This document shows, one piece after another, positions 1 to 7,260 of a stretch of 12,827 nucleotides of DNA. The number at the start of each line of letters is the position of its first letter. Within the stretch, counting starts at the first letter, position 1. A program made the translations under genes and the position numbers. Source of the stretch: an uncultured Lachnospiraceae bacterium (lineage in GTDB: Bacteria; Bacillota; Clostridia; Lachnospirales; Lachnospiraceae); the NCBI GenBank assembly GCA_910583965.1, contig CAJUAE010000093.1:1-12827 (forward strand), given 5' to 3'. The notes beneath the pieces are model-generated. The model was not told where the DNA came from. It did not search any database and worked only from the letters and a program-made list of their open reading frames with translations.

Positions 1-63
1 TTGATAAATCCTATGTTCTTCCGTTTATTTCTTTTTCTTCATGAAACAACCCTAATATTTATA

Positions 64-120
64 CTAATAACTAGTCAAAAATGACCGCTTTTTTATTTCA
101 AGTGAATCTATCTCTGCCAC
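64..120 (-). pseudogene. Stub of a phage tail (tape-measure-like) gene, 18 codons
   Basis: On the minus strand a good ribosome binding site (AGAGGTGA) stands 4 nt before a GTG codon that opens VAEIDSLEIKKRSFLTSY and then a TAG stop. The opening AEIDSLEIK is like the first residues of tail tape-measure proteins in many Firmicutes phages. I infer a prophage gene deleted after about ten codons. It follows a broken antirepressor on the same strand, which fits prophage decay. The match is very short and recalled rather than aligned, so chance similarity cannot be excluded. Confidence 0.22.
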
Positions 121-140
121 GTTCTCACCTCTTTGAAGTA

Positions 141-171
141 AAAGAAAAGACACCTACGCTCCGTAGACGCC
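141..171 (-). terminator. Intrinsic terminator after the antirepressor remnant
   Basis: Read on the minus strand, GGCGTCTACG (162-171) pairs with CGTAGGTGTC (149-158) over 10 bp with three G-U pairs and a 3-nt loop. A T-rich tract (TTTTCTTT, 141-148) follows directly. It lies 17 bp beyond the antirepressor stop codon. Confidence 0.6.
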
Positions 172-187
172 CTTTACAATACTCATT

Positions 188-849
188 TTAAATTTCATAT
201 TCAGGATAGCAAGTCTCCCAAACATCTTTGTGATATGTGTTTACTTCGCCATAATTGGCGTCGAATATCTTTTTGACGCTATATCCCATTTCCAAGCCGA
301 CTGTTTTTAATTTGCGCCAGTCAAATATTTTCCATTCCACTCCATTCATTGCCGCAACGCGTTTTATTGACAACCATTCTTTGCTGTAGTCGAGTTCTGT
401 TGCAATCTTTCTTTCTCCTGTTCTGCAATCTGCCTACGCTCAACCTCATCTGCATATGCTCTCAAGGCAGACGGAAAATCTTTGGGAAGAATCATTCCTG
501 TTTGCTTTTTCTCTCTTAGCTGAAAATATTCGTCCATGATATTATCGTGGATTTCCCAGGCTAAATCAGTATCCATTATCTTAATCAATTTGCTATAGCC
601 GCGCTCTGATAACAGGTAAATGTGTTCTGCTTGTGTGATTGCTGATTTTGTATATCCTAATCCTAAAATAAAGTCCGAGGTATGGCTCTCGCCCATACCT
701 TTCTTTAGGTCAATAATATCAACATTTTCTTTAAACCTTGTATTACAATTATGTACTTGTTGCAAAACACAAGACAATACTTTATAATAATATAATTGTT
801 CTGGTAAGAAATACACTCCCACACCAAAGGAAGGCAGGGTCTGTTTCAT
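188..849 (-). pseudogene. Phage antirepressor / ORF6N-like regulator, 5'-truncated and frameshifted
   Basis: Two overlapping minus-strand reading frames (364-849 and 188-373) together look like one phage antirepressor. In the first, residues about 37-112 look genuine (TRFKENVDIIDLKKG, then AEHIYLLSERGYSKL and AWEIHDNIMDEYFQLRE), as in ORF6N/Rha-type phage regulators, followed by a charged coiled-coil stretch. The second supplies the usual C-terminal module (SIKRVAAMNGVEWKIFDW, KKIFDANYGEVNTYHKDVW). Adding one A near 399-405 would join them as RLQTELDYSKEWLSIKR, so the break is a single-base loss. The first 35 or so residues do not resemble the family and coincide with the promoter of the opposite gene, so the real 5' end seems to have been replaced. 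Such proteins normally control the lytic switch in a prophage. This copy is probably inactive. Confidence 0.72.
760..788 (+). promoter_or_regulatory. Sigma-A promoter for the 848-1450 gene
   Basis: TTGCAA (760-765), a 17-bp spacer and a perfect TATAAT (783-788) precede the plus-strand ATG at 848 by about 55 nt. The promoter overlaps the abnormal 5' end of the minus-strand antirepressor pseudogene. Confidence 0.6.
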
Positions 850-1450
850 GATTTACGAGTATGAACGAAAAGAAGGATTTTATCTGATTTCGGAATTAGA
901 GAAACTGCGCAAGAAAAAACGCCATGACAAATTGGTTATTAAATGTGATGAAGCCACAAATCCACAAGTCGCTAATTTTAAGAAAATATATCTCCTAGAT
1001 GGTGCTGTTAACACAATCTTATACAATGCCAATAACTACTATATTTATATCAACAATAATGAGGTGACTATTTATTTGATTTATGACACATGTCGAATTG
1101 CTTACTGTCTGCGAACAGAAACAGATTGGAAGATTATCAGCGTAGAATTTTTACCTACTGCACGCTTAAATACATCTCCCCACAAAGATGATTTGGTTGG
1201 GCGCACACTCACAACCACACTAGTTACAATTCTATCTTTTTGTTATACACTTGGTTTTTCCAATGTGTTTGATATGAAACAGGCTGGACAAATACAAAAA
1301 ATATCAACAGCAATTATTAATAAAGAATTTGTTAACAGTAAATTTGAACCAGAACACCAAATTCAAGATAAAATTAACCATTTGCTTATGAAACATGCGA
1401 TAAGAAAAGATTTTGCAGAAAAATATCTGCTAAAAAGAAGACTTAATTAA
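848..1450 (+). CDS. Hypothetical protein, 200 aa, in a prophage remnant
   Basis: I do not recognise this family. The product is basic at both ends (LRKKKRHDKL near residues 20-29; the tail KYLLKRRLN) with a strand-rich centre full of Asn and Tyr (NANNYYIYINNNEVTIYLIY, about 60-79). One moderately hydrophobic segment (about 120-141) looks more like a buried helix than a membrane span. No signal peptide is visible. The ATG at 848 overlaps, on the opposite strand, the ATG of the antirepressor remnant. Upstream are AAAGGAAGG (826-834, rather far) and GCAGGG (834-839, 8 nt from ATG) as possible ribosome binding sites. A strong promoter (760-788) and a terminator just downstream make it a complete single-gene transcription unit. 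Its position next to phage debris suggests accessory or phage cargo, but no function can be assigned. Confidence 0.6.
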   Translation: MIYEYERKEGFYLISELEKLRKKKRHDKLVIKCDEATNPQVANFKKIYLLDGAVNTILYNANNYYIYINNNEVTIYLIYDTCRIAYCLRTETDWKIISVEFLPTARLNTSPHKDDLVGRTLTTTLVTILSFCYTLGFSNVFDMKQAGQIQKISTAIINKEFVNSKFEPEHQIQDKINHLLMKHAIRKDFAEKYLLKRRLN

Positions 1451-1477
1451 TTCTATTAAAAATATATTTCTGTACAT

Positions 1478-1520
1478 AAAAATAACGATCTCCTCATTTG
1501 TAAGGAAATCGTTATTTTTT
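1478..1520. terminator. Bidirectional intrinsic terminator
   Basis: AAAATAACGATCTCC (1479-1493) pairs with GGAAATCGTTATTTT (1504-1518) over 15 positions with one C-A mismatch and a 10-nt loop. The A-rich left flank and T-rich right flank give a U-tract in both directions. It lies between the end of the 848-1450 gene and the end of the convergent aminotransferase gene and probably serves both. Confidence 0.8.
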
Positions 1521-1566
1521 GTTATTATGCATATAATTATTTTCACATACCCAAACAATTAATATC

Positions 1567-2850
1567 TTATGCAGCTAAATATTTCTCAACAGAAGCCATC
1601 TTTACACAGAGCACAAACACAGCACATGCTTGTTTGAGTTCTTCTGGTGTTGGAAGTGTCGGCGCAATGCGGATACTTGTATCAGCAGGATCGTTCATAT
1701 AGGGGAAAGTTGAACCGGCCGGTGTCATAACCACACCCGCTTCTTTGCACAGAGCAACTACGCGCTTTGCACAACCTTCCAGCGTATCAAACGCAATAAA
1801 ATATCCGCCAAGTGGCTTAATCCAACTTGCAATCTCAAGTCCGCCAAGCTCTTTCTCAAGACAATCCAAAACAGCCTCAAACTTAGGTTTTAATAGCGCT
1901 GCATGTTTTTCCATATGCGCATGTATCCCCGCTGCATTTTTAAAATACATTACATGGCGCATCTGATTTATCTTATCAAAACCGATTGTCTGTAATGTCA
2001 CTGTCTTTTTTACCTCCGCAAGATTAGCAGGAGATGTGATTAGCGCTGCTACACCTGCTCCTGGAAATGTAACCTTAGAAGTCGAACATACCTCATAATA
2101 TAAATCTGGATTCCCTGCCTTCTCACATTCTGTCACAATATTAAGCATTTCTATTTTATTATCCACATAAATATGATGAAACGCATATGCATTATCCCAA
2201 TAGATTCTAAAATCAGGTGCTGCAGGTTTTAAATTTGCAAATCTTCTAACCACCTCGTCGGAGTACACAACGCCTGCAGGATTTGTATATTTGGGAACAT
2301 TCCAGATTCCCTTGACAGCAGGGTCATTATTGACATACTTTTCAACAAGATCCATATCTGGTCCATTCTCATCCATTGGAATGTTAGTCATCTCAATGCC
2401 AAAGCTTTCTGTAATGGCAAAGTGTCTGTCATATCCAGGTACTGGACACAAAAATTTTACGTTCTCTTGCTTGCACCACGGTGTATTGCCACCGATGCCA
2501 TGTACCATTGCCCTTGAAACCAAATCATACATAATGTTTAAGCTAGAATTTCCAAACACCATCACATGGTCTACAGGACACTCCATTAACTCTGCAAAAA
2601 GCTCTTTTGCCTCTTTAATACCATCAAATGCTCCATAATTTCTAAGATCTACTTTGTCCTCACCCTTAAACACGGACTTGCTGTTCAGCACATCAAGCAT
2701 CTCAACAGACAAATCTAATTGATCTGCTGCGGGCTTACCACGTGACATATCAAGCTTGATATTTGACTCTTTTAGCTTTTCATACTGTGCCTGAAGCTCC
2801 GTCTGAAGTGCACGTAATTCTTCCTTGCTCAAATCCTTGTATGCTTTCAT
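1567..2850 (-). CDS. Class Ic (MocR-like) PLP-dependent aspartate-type aminotransferase
   Basis: A cytoplasmic fold-type I aminotransferase of 427 residues, a usual length for the subgroup Ic / Aminotran_MocR family. Members of this group transfer the amino group of aspartate or related amino acids to 2-oxoglutarate. Visible markers in order are GNSSLNIMYDL (100-110, cofactor phosphate region), YTNPAGV (188-194, the Asn near the PLP ring), YWDNAYAFH (217-225, Asp219 and Tyr222 positions), STSK (256-259, with Lys259 as the PLP Schiff-base lysine) and SIRIAP (392-397, with Arg394 as the expected substrate carboxylate anchor). All key residues are present, so the enzyme should be active. The start is supported by GGAGGG (2859-2864) 8 nt before the ATG. 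It is a single-gene unit ending at the shared terminator at 1478-1520. Exact substrate is inferred only from family. Confidence 0.9.
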   Translation of the reverse strand: MKAYKDLSKEELRALQTELQAQYEKLKESNIKLDMSRGKPAADQLDLSVEMLDVLNSKSVFKGEDKVDLRNYGAFDGIKEAKELFAELMECPVDHVMVFGNSSLNIMYDLVSRAMVHGIGGNTPWCKQENVKFLCPVPGYDRHFAITESFGIEMTNIPMDENGPDMDLVEKYVNNDPAVKGIWNVPKYTNPAGVVYSDEVVRRFANLKPAAPDFRIYWDNAYAFHHIYVDNKIEMLNIVTECEKAGNPDLYYEVCSTSKVTFPGAGVAALITSPANLAEVKKTVTLQTIGFDKINQMRHVMYFKNAAGIHAHMEKHAALLKPKFEAVLDCLEKELGGLEIASWIKPLGGYFIAFDTLEGCAKRVVALCKEAGVVMTPAGSTFPYMNDPADTSIRIAPTLPTPEELKQACAVFVLCVKMASVEKYLAA

Positions 2851-2938
2851 TTTTCATACCCTCCATCATCCATACGCAATCACGCATATCAAATTCGTAC
2901 TCTCTTGTATTTCTTGTCTTTGTGCACCTTAATCCATT

Positions 2939-3151
2939 TCAAAACTCTGGGATTGCGGTCACGTTCTTTAACTGTTTCTCAACAGTTCCTTTCCTACTAT
3001 ATAACAAGTCTTCTGCATCTGTCAATAACTTGTATACGTGTATATCAGTATTTTTGTAATTTTGGTTACTTTTTACTATGTACTTGCTGTATGGTGTAGC
3101 GCCAGCATCAATTGTAACGAAACCCTTACGCTTACATCTTAACACCATCAT
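2939..3151 (-). CDS. Doubtful 70-aa ORF in the 2851-3379 intergenic region
   Basis: The interval 2851-3379 holds no convincing large gene. On the minus strand there is a 70-codon frame, open further upstream without a start codon, with a protein-like composition (YIVKSNQNYKNTDIHVYKLL, then YSRKGTVEKQLKNV). I see no ribosome binding site before its ATG and recognise no family. It could be a fossil coding segment or chance. It ends 88 bp upstream of the aminotransferase start and reads in the same direction. Confidence 0.18.
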   Translation of the reverse strand: MMVLRCKRKGFVTIDAGATPYSKYIVKSNQNYKNTDIHVYKLLTDAEDLLYSRKGTVEKQLKNVTAIPEF

Positions 3152-3178
3152 AAATAAAACTATGGGAACAGTCAGGTA

Positions 3179-3207
3179 TTGATTTTGTTCTTGCTGTTAT
3201 CTATACT
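3179..3207 (+). promoter_or_regulatory. Candidate sigma-A promoter for the membrane-protein gene at 3380
   Basis: TTGATT (3179-3184), a 17-bp spacer and TATACT (3202-3207). Initiation near 3214 would give a leader of about 165 nt before the TTG start at 3380. An imperfect hairpin (AAGGTTGT pairing with ACAACTT, one bulge) lies within the first part of that leader. Confidence 0.45.
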
Positions 3208-3214
3208 GTATCTA

Positions 3215-3352
3215 ATGGCAAAGGTTGTGATTGAAATCCCCTGTACAACTTCCTTGAATCTTTTGGCTAAATGCTATGGTAGTAAATGTTTATTATATGA
3301 AAGTTATCCTAGGATGGAAAATAGATGTAAAGGAGGCGGAATGGATCGCTGA
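3215..3352 (+). CDS. Doubtful 45-aa leader ORF upstream of the membrane-protein gene
   Basis: From the ATG at 3215 a frame of 45 codons runs to TGA at 3350-3352 (it begins MAKVVIEIPCTTSL and ends RCKGGGMDR). It has no ribosome binding site, and its ATG sits almost at the predicted transcription start, so it would be leaderless. Near its end is a strong AGGAGG (3331-3336) before an in-frame ATG at 3341 that is followed by only two further codons and a stop. This may be a short leader or minigene ahead of the gene at 3380, or chance. No family recognised. Confidence 0.15.
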   Translation: MAKVVIEIPCTTSLNLLAKCYGSKCLLYESYPRMENRCKGGGMDR

Positions 3353-3379
3353 CCTTGCACTTTAATTTGGAGGTATCTA

Positions 3380-3733
3380 TTGACACTTTGGCTTTTTAAA
3401 ATGTTTAGTATTGCTCTAATACTCACACTTATTATAGAATTGGCAGCGGCACTTTTCCTTGGAATTCGTTCCCGCAAAGTTCTAGTATTGATATTGTTGG
3501 TCAATATTCTTACAAATCCGCCTGCTGTGTTACTGCACTGGCTAGGTCGCCTTTATTTACCAAGCATAGCGGATTTTTGGTTTCAACTGGGGATAGAGTT
3601 TATTGTGATCACTACAGAAGCCCTGATTTATTATACTTTCTCTAAGAAAAAAGATTGGAAACTCACACACCCAACACAACTATCTATCATTACAAATATA
3701 AGTTCATGGATTGTTGGTTTGTTTATTCTTTAG
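3380..3733 (+). CDS. Small polytopic membrane protein, 117 aa
   Basis: Four hydrophobic segments are visible (about residues 5-27, 34-57, 66-87 and 100-117) with basic residues between them (GIRSRK, FSKKKDWK), so this is an integral membrane protein with short loops. The TNPP motif in the second segment and a Glu in the third (ITTEALIYY) are the most distinctive polar features inside the membrane. I recall similar small proteins in Lachnospiraceae encoded just before a secreted protein like the one at 3866, but I cannot name a function. The TTG start is favoured because GGAGGT (3369-3374) lies 5 nt before it; an ATG at 3401 is the alternative. A second promoter before the next gene means the two can be expressed together or separately. 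Confidence 0.7.
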   Translation: MTLWLFKMFSIALILTLIIELAAALFLGIRSRKVLVLILLVNILTNPPAVLLHWLGRLYLPSIADFWFQLGIEFIVITTEALIYYTFSKKKDWKLTHPTQLSIITNISSWIVGLFIL

Positions 3734-3759
3734 AGCATTTATTATTTCTATCTATGCAG

Positions 3760-3789
3760 TTGCAGTATAACAGAATATTTGCTTATAAT
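3760..3789 (+). promoter_or_regulatory. Sigma-A promoter for the secreted-protein gene at 3866
   Basis: TTGCAG (3760-3765), an 18-bp spacer and a perfect TATAAT (3784-3789). It begins 27 bp after the stop of the preceding gene and would give a leader of about 70 nt. Confidence 0.6.
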
Positions 3790-3865
3790 TTATTATATTA
3801 TTGCAACTTCTTAGAGGAACAAATATAATTTTAAAAGTCTTTTACTGCTATTTGGAGGTATTAAA

Positions 3866-4663
3866 ATGAAAAAATGTTTTTCTGTACTTAGTATACTGTT
3901 TTGCTGTATGTTGTTTGTTCTTCCTGTACATGCAGATGTTATCTGGGAACCTGATGATTACTTTTACAATCAGCACGCCTTAGATTGTACTTATGTCAAT
4001 CGTATGTTCACTACTAATGGGCCTGACGGTGTTGTTATCGTTTACAAAAACCCTGAATCACCACAAGTTATAACACGACTGGACAATGGTATTAAAATTT
4101 ATATTTCCTATACATATTCTGATGCAAATGGTATTCTCTGGGGAATTTATGAAGACTCTGACAAAATAGGTTGGCTACCAATGGATTATATGGAAGTGGT
4201 TTATGATAGTATTTCGTTTCATGAGGATTACGCTGACAAAATTGTTAGCCAAAGTGGGGAACTGAAAAATCAATATAAAAATAAAGAGATCTATCTATGG
4301 AAATATCCAGGATCGGAAGAATTTAACATAATCAAGGTGGAGGATTTTATGCCATCTTATAATAGTGTATATCTTGATGAGGAAAACAGATGTTGGGGAA
4401 ATATCAATTATTATTTTGGATTTAGAGATGTCTGGATTTGTATTGACCAGCCCACAGATGATTTTAATACACTTTATCCTTCGGGCTCTCCACAAAAAAA
4501 CACAATGCAAAAAGACAATGATATTGAATCAGAAAACACATCCACTGCCAAACGCATTGTGCCAAAGCAAAATACTGCGGTGGTTGTACTGACGATTATA
4601 CTAATTCTTGCCGTCATATTTGCCACCGCAGGACTATTGTTAAAATTTAATCGAAACAAATAA
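3866..4663 (+). CDS. Secreted SH3-like surface protein with C-terminal membrane anchor
   Basis: The 265-residue product has a clear signal peptide (MKKCFSVLSI, then a hydrophobic core ending VHA, cleavage likely after residue 23). The extracellular part is rich in aromatic and acidic residues (WEPDDYFYNQH at 27-37). It contains a bacterial-SH3-like stretch of the form NGxKIYISYTY...GILWGIYEDSDKIGWLP. A low-complexity Ser/Thr/Asn linker (about 205-230) leads to one membrane helix (about 238-259) and a basic tail (KFNRNK), so the domain is held outside the cell. GGAGG (3854-3858) lies 7 nt before the ATG. I recall a recurrent Clostridia family of this architecture without known role; binding to cell wall or to a small ligand is only inferred from the SH3-like part. 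It shares an operon-like arrangement with the membrane protein at 3380. Confidence 0.75.
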   Translation: MKKCFSVLSILFCCMLFVLPVHADVIWEPDDYFYNQHALDCTYVNRMFTTNGPDGVVIVYKNPESPQVITRLDNGIKIYISYTYSDANGILWGIYEDSDKIGWLPMDYMEVVYDSISFHEDYADKIVSQSGELKNQYKNKEIYLWKYPGSEEFNIIKVEDFMPSYNSVYLDEENRCWGNINYYFGFRDVWICIDQPTDDFNTLYPSGSPQKNTMQKDNDIESENTSTAKRIVPKQNTAVVVLTIILILAVIFATAGLLLKFNRNK

Positions 4664-4664
4664 A

Positions 4665-6791
4665 TTATATATTTTTTAAATGGAAGCGATTCACCAGTTC
4701 ATGCAGACGTTTGGACTGGTCTGATAGCTCCGCACTTGTCTCAGCACTATTTTGTGCAAAACAAGAATTTGACTGAACTACACTGCTAATCAAATCCACA
4801 TTGGTTGTGATCTGTTCTAACACACCCTTTTGATTCTGAGAAGCATTGCTGATTTTCTCCATTGAGCTTAAGATTTCCTCAGAACCTTTTACCACTGTCA
4901 TAAGAGACTTTGCAGTGTTGTCCGCAATTCCCATACCATTCTCAACTGCTCTTTGAGAACTTGCAATCAAATTTGCAGTCTGATTAACTGCCTGTGCACT
5001 CTTGGCCGCCAATTCACGAATTTCATTCGCAACTACAGCAAATCCCTTTCCTGCCATTCCTGCTCTTGATGCCTCGATAGATGCATTTAGAGAGAGCAGA
5101 TTTGTCTGGGCTGCAATATCCTCAATTGTCTTGACAATCTTCTCAATCTCACTTGAGGAATGACTAATCTCTGTCATTGCATGAATTAAATGTTCCATCT
5201 CTTTGTTGCTCTCACCAATATGCCGATTTACCTCGAACACAAAATTATTTGCTGTCTGCGCATCCTTAGCATTTTCAGAGACATCCTGTGACAAATCTTC
5301 AATAGACGCTGCCAGTTGATTAATCGCTGATGCCTGCTCCGTAGCACCATCTGATAAGGTCTGTGCACCAGAAGATACATTTTCTGAGCTTGCAGAGACT
5401 TCATCTGCTGAGAGAACAATTTCATGCAATGTTTCATTTAAAGATTGTGATATTTTCTCAATTGATATTTGTATGGGAATAAAATCACCTATGTAATCCT
5501 GTGTTATATTAATATCCATATTATTGTCTGCCATCTGTGAAAGCTGTTCCGAAATATCTTTCACATAATTACTAATAATTGTACTAATATGATTAAATGC
5601 CTGCGACAATCGTCCCAGTTCATCCTCAGACTGAATATCAATATGAATGTTTAAATCGCCTGCTTCCAACTTGGCTGCACCCTCTGTAATCAACTGTATT
5701 GGATCAAGTGAGCGCTTAATAATGCGATTCATTGATTTTATCAATATAATTCCAAATAACACTACCAGGAAAGTCAATTTTCCAGCACCCTCAATAATCG
5801 GTCCATAAAACTCCATACTGTTAACTGTCATATGTAATGTCCACTGTGTCTTATTATTTACCGTTAATGGTACTGTCACACACACTCCGCCTTTTCCTGT
5901 GCCAAAATTTGTTCTCCCTTTGATCAGAGTACGGTTGCTTCTCAACTCTCCTTCTGGCATTTCATAAAGCTTCTGCGCATCTTTCTCCATGGTATTGTAT
6001 CCCACTTCAGAGGCAGTCTTTCCTACTGTTGTGTCATCAGCCGAATCTACCAAAATAGTCCCATCTGCTGCAAGTGCCACCAAATGAGCTGACTTATAAT
6101 CTGTACTAACCAGCAGTTGTTCTTGCATATTATCAAGTGCTACATCCACACCAGATACGCCAAGAAATGCTCCTTGATCATCCCAGAGTGGCGCGATGAT
6201 ACTAATCATCATAATGTTTTTTCCCATCAGCTCATACACATATGGGTCCATAATATATGGCTCTCCACTTTGTTTAATCTGCTTCCAATAGTCTTTATCA
6301 TAATTGTCGAAAGCATCTTCATGTTTCTCAAAGACATATCCTGTCTTCTCCTCATTAGGGTAAACAACAGATTCAAACGCCATGTCCTTTTTATGGACAC
6401 TGTATGGCACACCATTTTCATCCGCAATGGCATTTTGCTCAAAATAAGCAAACGCTGTTGGAAAGCCATCACCACCCTCCAAAAGTCCCACTAAGGCTAT
6501 GTCGATTGCCCCTCTTTGCTCCTTTGGGTCGAGCGTGGAAATGTTTCTAAGCGCGCCTGAAAAACCTATTACTTTTCCATACGCCTCCTCAATATCATTT
6601 ACTAGCAAAAAAGCATTTTCATGAGCAACTGCAGATAACTTCTCTCGATTCACTCGTATCAGCGACTTAGCAGATAGCAAGGCTGACATTAGAATTGTAA
6701 GCAAAAAAATAACAGCTATAATGACTGCCATTTTTGAAATAATTTTTTGGCTGAGACTGCTGCTCTTTTCATTATTAGATTTTTTAAACAT
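4665..6791 (-). CDS. Methyl-accepting chemotaxis protein with a Cache sensor domain
   Basis: A complete 708-residue transmembrane chemoreceptor. Order: basic N-terminus, membrane helix 1 (about 21-42), an extracytoplasmic double-Cache-type ligand domain (about 45-325, with the DYWKQIKQSGEPYIMDPYV stretch near 167-185 and GVSGVDVALDNM near 211-222), membrane helix 2 (about 334-353), HAMP (about 355-407) and the helical signalling domain (about 465-708). The hairpin tip that binds CheW and CheA is AAQTNLLSLNASIEASRAG (560-578) and GKGFAVVANEIRELAAKS (581-598), close to consensus. DGATEQASAINQL (481-493) looks like a methylation site. There is no C-terminal pentapeptide tether. The ligand cannot be read from sequence, though Cache domains commonly bind amino acids or small carboxylates. 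GGGGGAAAG precedes the ATG. The stop lies 1 bp from the stop of the convergent secreted-protein gene. Confidence 0.95.
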   Translation of the reverse strand: MFKKSNNEKSSSLSQKIISKMAVIIAVIFLLTILMSALLSAKSLIRVNREKLSAVAHENAFLLVNDIEEAYGKVIGFSGALRNISTLDPKEQRGAIDIALVGLLEGGDGFPTAFAYFEQNAIADENGVPYSVHKKDMAFESVVYPNEEKTGYVFEKHEDAFDNYDKDYWKQIKQSGEPYIMDPYVYELMGKNIMMISIIAPLWDDQGAFLGVSGVDVALDNMQEQLLVSTDYKSAHLVALAADGTILVDSADDTTVGKTASEVGYNTMEKDAQKLYEMPEGELRSNRTLIKGRTNFGTGKGGVCVTVPLTVNNKTQWTLHMTVNSMEFYGPIIEGAGKLTFLVVLFGIILIKSMNRIIKRSLDPIQLITEGAAKLEAGDLNIHIDIQSEDELGRLSQAFNHISTIISNYVKDISEQLSQMADNNMDINITQDYIGDFIPIQISIEKISQSLNETLHEIVLSADEVSASSENVSSGAQTLSDGATEQASAINQLAASIEDLSQDVSENAKDAQTANNFVFEVNRHIGESNKEMEHLIHAMTEISHSSSEIEKIVKTIEDIAAQTNLLSLNASIEASRAGMAGKGFAVVANEIRELAAKSAQAVNQTANLIASSQRAVENGMGIADNTAKSLMTVVKGSEEILSSMEKISNASQNQKGVLEQITTNVDLISSVVQSNSCFAQNSAETSAELSDQSKRLHELVNRFHLKNI

Positions 6792-6887
6792 ACACTTTCC
6801 CCCATAAAATCATTTTTGATACTATGTTTACTCTCTACGTCTGCTCAGATACCAAACGTAATCCTTCACTTATTCTACTTATGGCTT

Positions 6888-6916
6888 ATTATATCTATAT
6901 TTTCCCAATAAGTCAA
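6888..6916 (-). promoter_or_regulatory. Sigma-A promoter for the chemoreceptor gene
   Basis: On the minus strand TTGACT (6911-6916), a 17-bp spacer and a perfect TATAAT (6888-6893). The transcript would start near 6881 and carry about 90 nt of leader. I see no sigma-D (flagellar) promoter pattern and no recognisable riboswitch in the leader. Confidence 0.7.
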
Positions 6917-7025
6917 TTACTGGTTTATAGTAATAAGAAAAATTTAAATTAAGAAGAAATATAATAGAAATATAAATGTGGTTGTGCTATCCTGTTAATA
7001 ATACAAAATTAATGAAAGTAAGATA

Positions 7026-7260
7026 GTGTGAAATCAAAGATTTCACACCTCCTGATTTGTATGTTTGCAAAAGCGGGCAAATGGGAGTTCGTGTGAAATT
7101 AAAATTTCACACCTCCTGATTTGTATGTTTGCAAAAGCGGGCAAATGGAAGTTCGTGTGAAAAGTACTTCTAACTGCCTATGGCAGTTTCCACTCACAAC
7201 AAAGGCTGTTTTGCACAGAAGTACTAAGTTTCACGCTTGATTTGAGCCGCCAAAGGAGGC
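7026..7260 (+). repeat. Left hairpin-repeat array, three units, before the GNAT gene
   Basis: Two near-identical tandem units (7026-7090, 65 bp; 7091-7154, 64 bp) are followed by a diverged third (7155-7260). Each unit is palindrome A (GTGTGAAAT..ATTTCACAC, 22-23 bp), a linker CTCCTGATTTGTAT, a second hairpin B (GTTTGC / GCAAAT) and GGGAGTTC or GGAAGTTC. In the third unit palindrome A is split by a large nested hairpin, and hairpin B becomes GCCGCC-AAA-GGAGGC (7246-7260). The GGAGG of that last arm is the only ribosome-binding-like site ahead of the GNAT gene. The same family recurs inverted at 8050-8158. No transposase is adjacent. Confidence 0.85.
7155..7236. other. Nested hairpin inserted inside a repeat palindrome
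   Basis: GTGTGAAA (7155-7162) pairs with TTTCACGC (7229-7236), 8 bp with one G-T pair. Inside, AGTACTTCT (7163-7171) pairs perfectly with AGAAGTACT (7217-7225), with only AAG unpaired between the two stems on the right side. Directly stacked within is a 7-bp hairpin AACTGCC-TAT-GGCAGTT (7172-7188). The remaining inner 28 nt are largely single-stranded. It could be a structured RNA or a single-stranded DNA recognition element; neither is shown. Confidence 0.55.

Noticed and set aside
2291..2638. Plus-strand 115-codon frame opposite the aminotransferase
   Set aside because: It is antisense to a well-conserved enzyme and has no ribosome binding site or recognisable motif.
6117..6494. Plus-strand 125-codon frame inside the chemoreceptor
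   Set aside because: It is antisense to the conserved Cache domain, with His/Ile-rich nonsense composition and no ribosome binding site.
6792..6882. Cyclic-di-GMP riboswitch in the chemoreceptor leader
   Set aside because: The 90-nt leader lacks the conserved GEMM motifs and shows no strong alternative terminator hairpin.
7026..7160. Tandem 64-65 bp repeats as a CRISPR array
   Set aside because: The whole unit repeats with no unique spacers, each unit contains two hairpins, and there are no cas genes.
7155..7260. attC-like site of an integron cassette
   Set aside because: No integrase, no simple R'/R'' core sites, and inverted arrays on both sides do not fit an integron.
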